Source: Zea mays (Eukaryota > Streptophyta > Magnoliopsida > Poales > Poaceae). Taken from it: 64,000 nt of DNA. Shown one piece after another: positions 31,022 through 42,525 of this stretch. The notes under the pieces are model-generated. The model was not told the DNA's origin. It saw only the letters and a list, made by a program, of their open reading frames with translations, and did no database searches. How positions within the stretch are numbered: position 1 is the first letter of the stretch; the number at the start of each line of letters is the position of its first letter. The stretch spans positions 213,026,081 to 213,090,080 of the forward strand of contig NC_050100.1 of assembly GCF_902167145.1 (NCBI RefSeq). The letters run 5' to 3'. The position numbers were made by a program, and so were the translations under genes.

Positions 31022-31872
31022 CCAATGGCGCGCGCCAGCGCCCGCGGGAATTATAGCGTCCTAGACATTAGTGATCATTACATAATATATGGTCATTATG
31101 ATGTGCCAACATACAAACAATATGTCTTCAACAACATTAAGTCTACATATACATTACGATGCATAGACAAAATACATTTGGATATTATTTTCCAAATAAG
31201 GCATAAACATGGGTGTTAGACAAAAGGTGGTGCACATAGTGACTAAGATTAGGAACACCAGCCTCATTATTTTCTTTCCATGGACAATAGATCCTACAGA
31301 GAAAAAATGTTGATGAGTTTATGTAAAATGAATGTTGTTGTGATGGAGAGAAAAAAATGAAGGTTATGAGCAGCAGCCGCATATCTTTTTTCAAATAGCG
31401 AAGATCAGAATTTATATAAAATATGGTTGGATAACCGATGAAGTAGGTGCTCTTTGAACTGCTAGTATAACAATTTGCTCGGTTCATTAGTGCATCATTT
31501 TTTGTTTAACTTGGAGTAACAATAATTAGCTGGTGTATCTTGAGGTCAGTTGCACAGTGGGAGAAAATAGGCTATTTACACAATGCAGGAAGCGAGTGAA
31601 ATAATCATACATTTATACTTGTTAGCCGCATCCTCATCGCAATCAAATCTTAAAGGTTTGCACTTAGTCCCGATTCAAAGATAATGTTGAGATGATAAAT
31701 ATGAGAAGCGAGAAGATAACCATCTAATGCATTTTATTTTAGTACCTTTTCGGTGGTGATTCAAAAGACTGTAGATTTTTTTTATCTTCAAGACAGTCTC
31801 CAGCTTCGAAGGTACTATGTTGCTGGCATGTAAATTAATGTGTAAGCATAGGGACATGTTAATTTAAATAAG
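31022..31872 (-). other. Helitron interior, 3' part, non-coding
   Basis: AT-rich except for the GC hairpin at the edge (31022-31050). No domain recognised in the short frames. Confidence 0.4.
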
Positions 31873-32790
31873 TTAAAAATGAACTATTAAACTTGATGAG
31901 TCTGACTTATTCATAGAGAAATGACTGTAGATAGGTTGGACATTACGATAGAGGGTGAAATTTCTTGTCTTGTTCTGGATAGAAGTTTTGCTGGTGTTGA
32001 CGGGATGCATTGGAATGCTCAATTTGGTTGATGGCAAGGATAGGTCTAAAGCTATGACTGACTTGATTAGGAGTTCTTTTTCTTGATTTTGAAAAGACAT
32101 CAGATTATAAATAACAACGAATGTGAATTTGAGAGACACAATGGCTGCTAAATCAGGTGGGATATTTGAGGTGTCTGTAACTAATGTTAGGAGAGAAGGG
32201 CATGATTTTCCAATGATTCTTTTAGCAACATTGTCGAAATAAAACATTGGCATTTCAGCAGTGTCATTAGCAGCCATGAAATTGAGTTTGTACCTTGAAA
32301 TGCAAATATATTGGAGTTGTGAAAGTTTTGAGTAGGAAGGATTGTAAACAGTAAGGTGAATAATAGATTGATTTGTATATCTAATAATGGCCGAACTATG
32401 TATACCTTAGAACATCATATGTCGAGCCACATGTAGGACATGATGACACTGATGACCGCATGGATGGTTTGTTTGGACATGTATTACATGCTTTGTACCA
32501 CCATGCCTGATCATCAAGTAATCTTGTAATGGTTACAGTGCATTTAAAACCTTCCTTCTGTTGCAAAAAAAGAACTCATTAGTGAACATAGATATGAAAT
32601 TGTTCACTTGAATTTTTGTAAATCCATTTATATATTGTATAAATTCATATATGCTCTTTGGTAGTGTCAATGGTTCAGACTCTAATAGCTCTTTTAAATC
32701 TTTGTGTTGTGACTCAGGAGGGTTAACAAACGCTGCCGGTTCGTTCGCAATGTGGATGTAGAAGTCTCGTGCATTGTTCTCTGTCTATGA
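31873..32790 (-). pseudogene. RPA large-subunit-like (OB fold and zinc finger) gene, partial
   Basis: Minus-strand exons join with GT-AG boundaries: a coding block from about 32790 to 32608 (ESEPLTLPKSIYEFIQYI), intron 32607-32558, exon 32557-32406 (FKCTVTITRLLDDQAWWYKA, CNTC, SCPTCGSTYDVL), intron 32405-32294, and an exon from 32293 (YKLNFMAANDTAEMPMFYFD, VAKRIIGKSCPSLL, IPPDLAAIVSLKFTFVV) to the stop at 31873. This is the RPA1 C-terminal pattern: WWY, a two-by-two cysteine zinc finger and an OB fold. RPA binds single-stranded DNA; in plant Helitrons such genes may assist rolling-circle replication. N-terminal domains were not found and one intron is only 50 bp, so it is probably a degenerate copy. 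Confidence 0.7.
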
Positions 32791-32929
32791 TCCTGATCGG
32801 TTATGGTCTCTAAATTGGAGGCGGAAGCATGATTGGAGGTGTCATGCACTATTGATCGCCTTTCACCTTGGCTAGCCATAGCCTCAGTATTAGAGTCGTT
32901 GCACATGTCCTATTAAAGCCATACATAAC

Positions 32930-34230
32930 TAACGTAATCCTTATTAGAATTATGAAGGCAAATGCAATGTAGGTTTTGAGTGGTTTAACATTAGATAAAC
33001 ACACTCATATTATACACAAATATAGATATGGGTCAAATGAGGCCCACACGTAATATAATCCTTATTAGAATTATGGCAACACATGCATATTGCACACCGT
33101 TCTAAACACTAAGCAAACAAAAAAGGTTGAAGCAACATAGTAGAAGGAAGAAAGTAATATCTACACAGGTAGGATAATGAGCATAGTATTCACCTATATG
33201 TTTGGGCTGATGAAAGATCCAATTGTTGCGACCGTACACCTCTTCACCAAAGCACAAACAACTACATATATACATTTTAGCATAAAGAAACAAAGCACAA
33301 AAACATAGTATAGTCACATAAACGGACATAATAATAGACAATTGCTATCAATGAAAACGCTAAGGTATTGTGTGGAAAAAGAGCATCAGAAATAGGATAT
33401 AATGGCATAATTGGGGACGGTAATTGAGAATCGATATAAAGACCAAACACATAAGTTTGAAGCAATATCCACATCTATAACATAATCCTTAGAACTAATG
33501 AATGCAAATGTAAGTAGTATTTGAGTACTACAACCACATATATAGAGGCAACAATCGGGGACTAATTCTATGCTGAAACTTCCAAGTTTTAAGCATGATC
33601 CTTATCTATAACAGAATATTTGCATCTAATGAATGCAAATGTAATTAGGGCTTGGGTGCTATAACATTGGTTAAGCAGACGCATAGAACAGATAAATCAA
33701 TGTAAATAAATGTATGAGCCAAACTAAAAAAGTAGTAGAAATTTGAAATATGAAAGAGAGTAGCATTCACAAAGGTAATAAAAACGAATACAATATCTAC
33801 ATATGCGATTAACATCACACCTAAAAAAGTTAATAAATTAATTGTTCATATCACATGAAAGGTGAGTAAAGAGACTTTAAGAAGGCAATGCTGTAACTTG
33901 AACTTAAATATATTCCATGGATATATCCCAAGTAACATATCCTGGAGAAGGTTCGAAAAATAACATTGGACCACTAAACATGACTTGTATTAGCGTAGAC
34001 CGATCCACCTCTTATTTTAGAGAAACACTACATCCTATTAGGGCCATATGTAAAATAATACTCGGAATTATGAAACCAAATGTAAGTAACGTTCCCTATA
34101 TAATATAATGTTCAAAATTATGAGATGGATTAAAAGGTAATAGCAACATAAAAGAAGAAAGGAAGAAACATTTACATGTGCAGTAAGAAATAACACAATG
34201 TTTACCTATATGATTTTGGTCACTCAAAAT
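32930..34230. repeat. Degenerate dispersed repeats inside the Helitron
   Basis: ATAATCCTTATTAGAATTAT (about 33055) recurs in diverged form near 32934, 33480 and 33600, each followed by GnnnnCAAATGnAA-like text. A longer block at 33120-33270 (GAAGCAACATAGTAGAAGGA, ACCTATATG) recurs at 34135-34285. No protein domain is seen. Confidence 0.45.
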
Positions 34231-35079
34231 CCAATCCAGCAAATGTACGCCTTGACTCCTAACTACAAACCACCACGAAAGCAAATCTAGGACATCAGAA
34301 AGAGTTACCCAAAAAATAGAATATAACCACAAAGATACAGACAATAATTGAAAGAGAAATAGTAAGCTAAAACGTTCAAGCTTTTAAACATTACCCCTTT
34401 TAAAAATATTTGTTTAAGTATTCCTTGCAAATGGGCCACGACCATCGAACTCACGTAGTAGAGACTAATAGTAAAAACACGATCATATTATTGAGAGCAT
34501 GAACAAAATATTTTTGTAGAAGCCAAAACAATATGACGAAAATGACATAGTTATTCATCAACTGCATAAAAAAGGAACATGTTCGGCGGGAGACCAATTA
34601 AGAATGGCTAGTGAGAACTCTTTCTGTTATCTAGGAAATTATCGCACTCATAAAAGTGCACCTTTTTAACAGGGAAAGAATAAATCATCTTTTTTTTAAA
34701 AAAAAGTATGACACCCTAAACTCTTTTTTAGCGAGGGAAGAACCGAGAAGTATATCTTTTAGGCATCATTTACAAAGGCGTGTGTGGAAGTGGGACTGAG
34801 CAACAAAAGGCAAAGTTAGGTCCACAGTGGCCGCTTGACCGCTCGTAGACACTGTATTTTTTTCCAGTGGGAAAACACACCAAAGATTTGCAATATCCTT
34901 TTCCTATTGGATTTCTATTTTCCCAAGGGAAATGAACTAATTTCTCTTGAAAAATGGAAATCCCTTAGAAAAATATGGTTCCCAAATTAGCCCTAAAAAG
35001 GAGAAAAGGATGTATTTTTGTCGCTTTAGATTGAGAGCAAACTGCAAAACGGAACACGACGTAACGAATGCAGAAGCTA
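34231..35079. other. AT-rich Helitron interior
   Basis: No gene recognised. Contains A/T homopolymers around 34690-34720. Confidence 0.35.
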
Positions 35080-35500
35080 CAATGAGCAACGTATGGCGAG
35101 AAGCGAAGAAAACATGTAAAGCCTATCTCTAACCTGGAAGAGCGACAGTGACCGGAGGTAGACGACTGGCGGAGGAAGCCGCGTGCAGCATTGTTGCTTC
35201 CTTGCGTGGCTGATTCAAAACGGATGAGGAAGCTACAGTAAGGAACGTAAACAGATGAGGAAGCTACAGTAAGGAACGTACAGCGGAAAGCTAAGAGAAG
35301 TATAGAAAACCCTTCTCACCTGGAAAAGTGGCGGTCGCGAGAGGATGCGGAGGAAGCTGCGGTGTCGTTGTCGTCGGCAGTCGCGAGAGGATGTGGAGGA
35401 AGCTACAGCGTCGCTGCTGCCATCAGCGGCAGCGTCGCCTCCCTGGTTGGTCGCTTCTAGATTGGTTGGTTTGTGGCCTCGGTAGCGTCGTCACCTTTTT
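35080..35500 (-). repeat. Duplicated leader-like segment with splice-donor-like sites
   Basis: Bases 35100-35160 and 35290-35350 are diverged copies; on the minus strand both read CTTCCAGGTTAGAG or TTTCCAGGTGAGAA, matching plant 5' splice sites. A 31-bp exact tandem repeat starts at 35223 and 35254 (GATGAGGAAGCTACAGTAAG). GC-rich text 35330-35450 repeats GTCGCGAGAGGATG. It may be the 5' leader of the minus-strand Helitron gene. Confidence 0.4.
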
Positions 35501-35735
35501 TTAATCTTTTATTGGGAAGCTGAAGCTGTAGGTCATGGTAAAGTGAAAGAAGTAGCAGCCACCCGACACACGTACGCCCAAGATTTGAAGTAGCGGTGGA
35601 CACACGTATGACCAAGTTATTTTTGCCGACGTGGAAGCTAGGACGGACGGTGATGCTGCATCTGACGACTAATATTTATTTTGCTGACGTGGAAGCAACG
35701 ACGTGTGGCGCTGCTGCATCGGTTTAATAAGAAGA

Positions 35736-36059
35736 AATATGCTCATATGTTGGAAGGCCTAATGACCTTATGAACCATCTAGGCACTATGAGGCCCAAGG
35801 CTCCTAGTGCCGTGGGACCTCTAGTAAAATATCTAAGTCTCCGGGACACATTGTGACATGGGACACTAACAAGAGAATAAGTCACTGGCCCCCGCACTCT
35901 AGGGCACCCATGAGTCTAAGTATTTAGAGCATTTCGTGCATCGAAGCGCTTGTAAGTATAAGTCCTTGTCCCCTAGTGTCCTAGGGCACTTATAACCCTA
36001 AATACTTGTGGTATCCCGCACCCTAGTGCACTTGTAGGTATAAGACCTTGGGGCACTTG
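35736..36059. other. Host DNA left of Sirevirus 2, with degenerate short repeats
   Basis: CTTGTAAGTATAAGTCCTTG-like phrases recur (about 35949, 36027) with TAGGGCAC and CCTAGTGC. The series continues after the Sirevirus at 56327 (ACTTGTAAGCCTAAGTCC), which shows that the two flanks were once contiguous. Confidence 0.6.
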
Positions 36060-37407
36060 TGAGAGCACCTAGAGGGGGGGTGAATAGGTGATCCTGTAAA
36101 ATTCAACACTAAATTCCAACAAGCTTGATTAAATAGATATTAGCGCAAGTTAATCAAGTCTATGAGGTGAGCTCTTGCGAACACAAATAATCACAGAGAG
36201 AGCAATCACAGGAGACACGCGATTTTATCCCGTGGTTCGACCAAGTAACACTTGCCTACTTCCACGTTGTGACGTCCCAATGGACGAGGGTTGCACTCAA
36301 CCCCTTTCAAGTGATCCAATGATCAACTTGAATACCACGACTTTCTTCCTTATAGTTTTATTTCCGTTTGCGAGGAATCTCCACAAGTTGGAGCCTCTCG
36401 CCCTTACAATATTGATCACAAAGAACGCACAAGAGTAAGGTTGGGAAGAGCAACACACACAAGACTCAAATATGCAGCACAACCACGCACACAAGTGATG
36501 ACTTGAGCTCGAAACACAACACACGGAGTTCACAACTCAAATGGAGCTCAAATCACTAACACAAAGAATCGAATGCGTGAAGTTGGAGTCTTGGAGTCTT
36601 AGAATGCTTAGTGAATGCTTGGGTGACTCCTCCATGCGCCTAGGGGGTCCCTTTTATAGCCCCAAGGCAGCTAGGAGCCGTTGGAGGCCAACTTGGAAGG
36701 CCAAACTTGCCTTCTGTCGGGTGGTGCACCGGACAGTCCGGTGCACCACCGTACAGTCACTGTAGCTGTCCGGTGCGCGATCTCCTTCCTTTTCTGGCGC
36801 ATCCGACCGTTGGTCCTCAGAGTTGATTGGCACACCGGACACTGTCCAGTGCACCAGCTGACCGTTGGAGTAGTCCACGTGTCGCGCGAAGATTGTGCGG
36901 CCGACCGTTGGCGCAGGTGACCATTGGCTCACCGGACAGTCCGGTGCACCACCGGACAGTCCAGTGAATTATAGCCACGTCGCCCCTTTGCTTTTCCAGA
37001 GGGCGACGAGTTCGCCGCGGATGACTCACCTGACAGTCCGGTGCACCACCAGACCGTCCGGTGAATTATAGTCGTACGCCGCCGTCAACTCCCGAGAGCG
37101 ACCTTTTCACCGGAAACCAGCCTGGCGCACCGGACACTGTCCGGTGCACCACCGGACAGTCCGGTGTGCCAGGCCTAGCTGGAGTTTGCTGCACATAGCT
37201 AACTCTTTTTCCAATTCTTTTCTCACTGTTTCTAGCACTTAGACAGAACACATTAGTACTCAAAACAATGTACTAAGTCTGGAAACATACCTTTTGCCTT
37301 GATTTGTAATTCTCACTTTATTTGGCACATGAGAACTTAATTAAATGTGTTGGACACTTAATCACCAAAACATTATAGAAATTGCCCAAGGGCACATTTC
37401 CCTTTCA
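36060..37407 (-). repeat. 3' LTR of Sirevirus 2
   Basis: Plus-strand edges TGAGAGCACCTAG and CATTTCCCTTTCA. Several GCACCGGACAGTCCGGTGC-type palindromes lie at 36725-37170. A TATA box (minus TATAAAAG) is at 36651-36658. Confidence 0.92.
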
Positions 37408-38179
37408 ATCTCCCCCTTTTTGGTGATTTATGCCAACACATCAAAAAACAACCAAAATAAGTGCAACACCAATGCAAATGAGGACCAAATCATTTTTGCA
37501 CAAGATTTGACATATTTGGATCATTCTTTGCCATCACTTGGTTTGTTTTTGCAAATCAAATTCATTTTCCTATCTAAGTCAAACACACTTATTTGGGCAC
37601 AAAGAGAGATAATCCAAGAGTGAAATTGATCAAGTGTCAAAAACTCCCCCTTTTTCCCATAATCAAAATTCTCCCACACAAGAGACCAAATTTTGCAATA
37701 AGAGCATTTTGGACAAATCAAAAGTTCTAACTCTATTGTTTTCAAAATTCACAAGTGGTAGCTGATCCATTTGCTTTGGCCTTAATTTCTCCCCCTTTAG
37801 CATTAAGCACCAAAACGGGATCATTTTTGGCCATTTAACCCCATTGCCTCACCAAAAATGTCAATTAAGAGCAAAAGGCAATGAGAGCATAAGTATGAAA
37901 TTGGAAGTAATTACACTAATACCGGAGTGTAGTGGAAGTCTTTGCATTGTCCAAGTCCACATTTCTCTTTCAATGCACCTTTTAGACTACTCAAACAACC
38001 AGGTTAGTCTCAAAAGGTCAAGTTGTATCACATCTCCCCCTTAATATGTGCATCACTTGCATATGGACTTGTGAGGTCCGGGGATCACGTGTACAACTTG
38101 AACACCACAAATAAACAATAATGGATTTAAATGCATAAAGTAACATGATCAAAGGCATAGAACACATGTATGCTAAAGA
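37408..38179 (-). other. 3' untranslated region of Sirevirus 2 with repeated polypurine-like tracts
   Basis: Plus-strand blocks TCTCCCCCTTTTTGGTG (37409), ACTCCCCCTTTTTCCC (37643), TCTCCCCCTTTAGC (37788) and CATCTCCCCCTTAA (38032). The first adjoins the LTR and is the expected primer of plus-strand synthesis. No coding seen. Confidence 0.75.
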
Positions 38180-39574
38180 TCAATCAAAGTTACACAAATC
38201 TAAGACATTTAGCTCACTACGCAACCTGCAAAAGGTTTTCTCATCTAATGGCTTGGTAAAGATATCCGCTAGCTGGTTCTCGATGCTAATATGGTACACC
38301 TCGATATCTCCCTTTTGCTGGTGGTCTCTCAGGAAGTGATGCCGAATGTCTATGTGCTTAGTGCGATTGTGTTCAACAGGATTATCCGCCATGCGGATTG
38401 CACTCTCATTGTCACATAGGAGTGGGACTTTGCTCAGATTGTAGCCAAAGTCTCGGAGGGTTTGCCTCATTCAAAGTAGTTGCGTGCAACACTATCCTGC
38501 GACAACGTACTCGGCCTCAGCGGTGGATAGGGCAACGGATGTTTGCTTCTTAGAACTCCAAGACACCAGGGACCTTCCTAGGAATTGGCACGCCCCCGAT
38601 GTGCTCTTCCTATCAACCTTGCACCCAACATAATCGGAGTCTGAGTATCCAATCAAGTCAAAGGTAGACCCCTTTGGATACCAGATTCCGAAGCAAGGCG
38701 TAGAAACTAAATATCTAAGAATTCGCTTAACGGCCACAAGGTGACATTCCTTGGGGTCGGATTGATATCTAGCACACATGCATGCACTTAGCATAATGTC
38801 CGGTCTACTAGCACATAAATAAAGTAATGACCCTATCATAGACCGGTATGCCTTTTGATCAACGGACTTACCTCCTTTGTTGAGGTCGACATGCCTGTCG
38901 GTTCCCATCGGTGTCTTCGCAGGCTTGACGTCCTTCATCCCAAACCTCTTGAGAAGGTCTTGAGTGTACTTCGTTTGGGAGAGGAAGGTGTCGTCCTTGA
39001 GTTGCTTCACTTGGAACCCAAGGAAGTAGGTCAACTCGCCCATCATTGACATCTCGAACTTCAATGTCATCACCCTGCTAAACTCCTCACAAGACTTTTG
39101 ATTAGTAGAACCAAATATTATGTCATCGACAAAAATTTGGCACACAAAAAGATCACCATCACAAGTCTTAGTAAAAAGAGTGGGATCGGCTTTCCCAACC
39201 TTGAAAGCATTAGCAATTAAGAAATCTCTAAGGCATTCATACCATGCTCTTGGGGCTTGCTTAAGTCCATAGAGCGTCATAGAGAGCTTGAACACATGGT
39301 CGGGGTACCTGTCATCCTCAAAGCCAGGGGGTTGTTCAACGTATACCTCCTCCTTGATTGGCCCTTTGAGGAAAGCGCTCTTTACGTCCATTTGAAACAA
39401 CTTGAAAGAGTGGTGAGCGGCATAGGCTAATAAAATTTGAATAGACTCTAGCCTAGCCACAGGAGCAAAAGTCTCCTTGAAATCCAAACCTCCGACTTGG
39501 GCATAACCTTTTGCCACAAGTCGAGCCTTGTTTCTTGTCACCACCCCGTGCTTGTCTTGCTTGTTGCGGAACAC
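38180..39574 (-). pseudogene. RT (C-terminal part) and RNase H of Sirevirus 2
   Basis: Minus strand, in one frame: [60 protein letters not shown] and FVDDIIFGS (Phe instead of the usual Tyr), then RNase H ([60 protein letters not shown]). Two in-frame stops, TAG at 38492-38494 (Gln expected) and TGA at 38471-38473 (Trp expected), interrupt it. The N-terminal RT portion lies beyond the nested chromovirus, at 50773 and up; the split falls right after KWVF. Confidence 0.88.
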
Positions 39575-42382
39575 TGTAACATCCCAAAATCCCAACCCAG
39601 GTTTGAAACCCTAACCCCCCCTAATCCCCCCCTCCTTCATTTTATTCTTCTCCATTAACCCTACCCCTAGGTCACCCAATCATTTACATGCACTTAAAAA
39701 TGATTTGAAGCACCTCACATAGACCATATTTACCACCTAGTTCATTTAGAGAAATTTTGATAAGAGAAAAAGAAACAAAAAGACACAAAAGTAGAAAAGA
39801 AAAAGGAAAAGAAATAGAATAAGAAAAGTAAAAGGAAAAAACCTCTCCCCTCCCTCGGCTGGGCCGAATCCCAGCCCAGCTCACGCGCGCCCGCTTCCCC
39901 CCCTCTCTTCCGGCCCAGGCGGCCCAACCCGCGCGCCGCTCCCGCCCCCTGACTTCCGGGCCCCGCCCGTCAGCGCCTCCCCGCTCTCTCTCTCGCGCGG
40001 ACCTCTCTCACTGGCAGCCGACCCCACCCGTCAGCTCCTTCTCCCTCGCCCATCCCTCACCGGCGCAATCGCCGCCGAGCGCCCCTCGCCTCGTCGCCAC
40101 GCCATTAATGCTCGCCAGCCTCCGCGACAACCTCGCCACTGTGCTTGAGCCGACCTCTCACCCCCACAGCCTGCCCGAGCCGTCCCAATCGGCGTTAGCG
40201 CCATTCCCGTACCCATGGCGAGCCCGCCGGTGCTCGCCGTCTCCCCCGCCCCCTCCCTCCCCCGAGCGCCTATAAAAGGCCCCGCTCGAGCCCCGTCTTC
40301 GCCACACAACACCAGCCATCCTCGCTGCCCTCCTCCCCGAGCCATTCAAGCAAGCGCCGCCGTGCCCCTGCCTTACTCCGGTGAGCTCCCTTCCCCCTCT
40401 CTAGCGTCTCTCTGTTCAATTAAACTATGGCCGAAGCTCCGCCACACGCTCGCAAACACTAGGCACCGCTTTGCCTCCCCTGTCGTGGCCGGAAACCTCA
40501 CCGGCGGCTTCGCCGTCGCGGGCGCCCGCCACTGCGCCGTGGGCCGGCCGCCATAGGCCCCCGCAGGCCAAATTCGCCCCACCACCGTGACCCACTCCAA
40601 CCGCCTGTGCTTCGCCACCCCTTCCCCGCCAGAGAACCGGACCGACGGCGGAGAACCGCCGCGGAGTTCACCGCCGACCGGCCCCGGTCGAGCTCCCTCC
40701 CCCCTCCGTTGCCAAGAAACGCCGTCAGCCCCCCCCCCTCTCTCCCTGGCTGGTGGGCCCGCGCTACGGCGTCGTCCCCGCCGCCGTTCCCTCGCTGCTG
40801 GGTCGTTTGGGCCACAAAGCGCGCCCGCGCCCGCGCCCGCACGCCTTGTGGGCCAAAATCCCCCCCGGCCCGGTTGGATGGAGAATCCCTTTTCTTTTCT
40901 TTTTTCTAATTTCCTTTCCCATTTTCACATATATATTTAGATACTAATATTTTATGCACCAAAAATTGTCTAAATAAATTATTAGGGCACAAAAATAATA
41001 AAGTATAATAATTTGCACACCCCACAAAGGTCACTATGTTTGATGTATTGTTATTGTCTTGTTTAATTAGCGGAAGAGGGATCCGATCCTCCGGAACTCT
41101 TAGCTCCGGAAGAAGGGCAAGAACCCGACCCCTCCGAGATTAACCTCTTGTGCCAGGAAAGCTTCGACGAAGGCAAGTCCATCTTTCCCTTGATGCATTA
41201 TTTACCTATCTCTCTCTACCACTGCCTAAGCCTGGATTATGGGATGGGAATCGAATTGCATGGTAAGCATGAGAGAACCCGCATTTACTATCACTTCGAT
41301 TAAAAGAAATGGGACAAGTAAAAAGGGGTATAAGTGAAATGTTTTCCAAAAGAGTGCGATGAAGGGTACTCACCCTCATCACCTGGTGAAGTAGGATGAT
41401 CGGGGACTCCCTGGTTTAGGGGAGGGCCTAAGGTGTTGGCTCAGCTGGTTTAGGCGTGAGCAGAAGGATCGTCCTCTCATATAAGGACCGGTTTGTCATC
41501 TTTCATTACCTGTACTCTCGAAAAGTACAACCACTCGAGGCTGTCTGGGCAGCCACTCAATCTAAACTCGTATGGTCCAACCCCAGGGTTATGAAGGCTG
41601 GGGTAGCACCGGGAGGATAAGGAGGGGGAATGTTTTGTCCGGTTTGGACATGGCGGTGGCCTGACTGCTTCCGGTATAACCGTTAAGGTTCGGACGTACA
41701 AGGAAGGAAAGAGTTTTCGGATTCGGGTCTCATTGGCCATGAGATCGCAGAGCCGGACTAGTGGGTAAAGTGTACCCCTCTGCGCAGAGTCTAAACCTAT
41801 TCGAATAGTCCGTGTCCACTGGTATGGACGAGTCTGGTATGGTATGACAATTAGTTTTTCTACTACAACTGGGAACAAGGAAATGTGTGGGTACGTCCTG
41901 GAAAGAAAGTAGTACCACGGGAGCGGGAAGCTCAGTGGTGGTCAAGCAAGTGTTACTTCTAGTGTCTTGGGAAAACCCTAACCATTGAGTACTACCTTTC
42001 TCTGAAAAAGTATGAGTGACTTAAACTCCACCATATAAAGCATGTACAATATAGGTCACTTTCTCTTTACGGGAGCCGGGTGGGCTTGCGGAATACCTAG
42101 TGTATTCACCTAGATTTATTTATGTTTTTCAGCAGCTGAAGACTTCTTTTCTGCTATGCTTGATTGATGGGGCTGTGTCTTCACCCAGTTCTGCCTGTGG
42201 CCTGGGCTATTTTATCTTCCACTGCGCTCTACGTTTTCTCGGCTCACTTTCGAGCTTGTATCCCCGGTATTGTAATAACATTATTTAGACTCTGTAACTA
42301 TTTGAAGTAATGAATGTGATTACTAGCCTCCTGGGACTAGTAATTGTATCACATTTGAGTCCCAAAGGATCAGGACGCTTCA
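39575..42382 (+). repeat. 5' LTR of nested chromovirus (2808 bp)
   Basis: Starts TGTAACATCCCAAAATCCC and ends GGATCAGGACGCTTCA. A GC-rich promoter-proximal half contains open frames on both strands that are repeated in the other LTR and match no domain. Confidence 0.92.
40271..40278 (+). promoter_or_regulatory. TATA box in 5' LTR of nested chromovirus
   Basis: TATAAAAG in GCCTATAAAAGGCCCCG, conserved in the 3' LTR at 48659-48666. Confidence 0.7.
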
Positions 42383-42384
42383 GG

Positions 42385-42397
42385 TGGTATCAAAGCC
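42385..42397 (+). other. Primer-binding site of nested chromovirus
   Basis: TGGTATCAAAGCC, initiator tRNA-Met type, 2 bp after the LTR. Confidence 0.85.
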
Positions 42398-42525
42398 TAT
42401 AGGACTGGCCGTAGACCACAGCCCTGACCTTAAAAGTTGCCTTAACAAGAAAACACCTCTTACCTCCAAGAAACACTCTTTCCCCTTTTCCCCGATATTA
42501 ATGGACCTTTCTTTTCGTCTACCAG

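Larger units (their letters stand above)
31018..35735 (-). mobile_element. Probable Helitron carrying an RPA-like gene (about 4.7 kb)
   Basis: On the minus strand the left edge has a Helitron-like 3' end: a GC hairpin (GGCGC-TGGCGC-GCGCC), a short spacer ATTGG and CTAG (31021-31018), followed by T in the flank. The right edge offers TCTTCTTATTAAACC (35735-35721), close to plant Helitron 5' ends of the type TCTxTAxTATTAAA; the base before it is T, not the expected A. Between them is a minus-strand RPA1-like gene, an accessory gene known from plant Helitrons. No Rep/helicase was found, so it would be non-autonomous. The ends are inferred by eye. Confidence 0.6.

Noticed and set aside
31025..31219. 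Short plus-strand frame beginning in the GC hairpin
   Set aside because: It starts inside the proposed Helitron terminal hairpin and shows no domain.
36720..37175. Palindromes read as bacterial-type operators
   Set aside because: They are repeated across LTRs of plant Sireviruses, where such motifs are established.
40031..40947. Open frames on both strands in the GC-rich half of the chromovirus LTR (also at 48418-49393)
   Set aside because: They recur in both LTRs, overlap each other and match no protein family. The TATA box in the same block points to promoter DNA.
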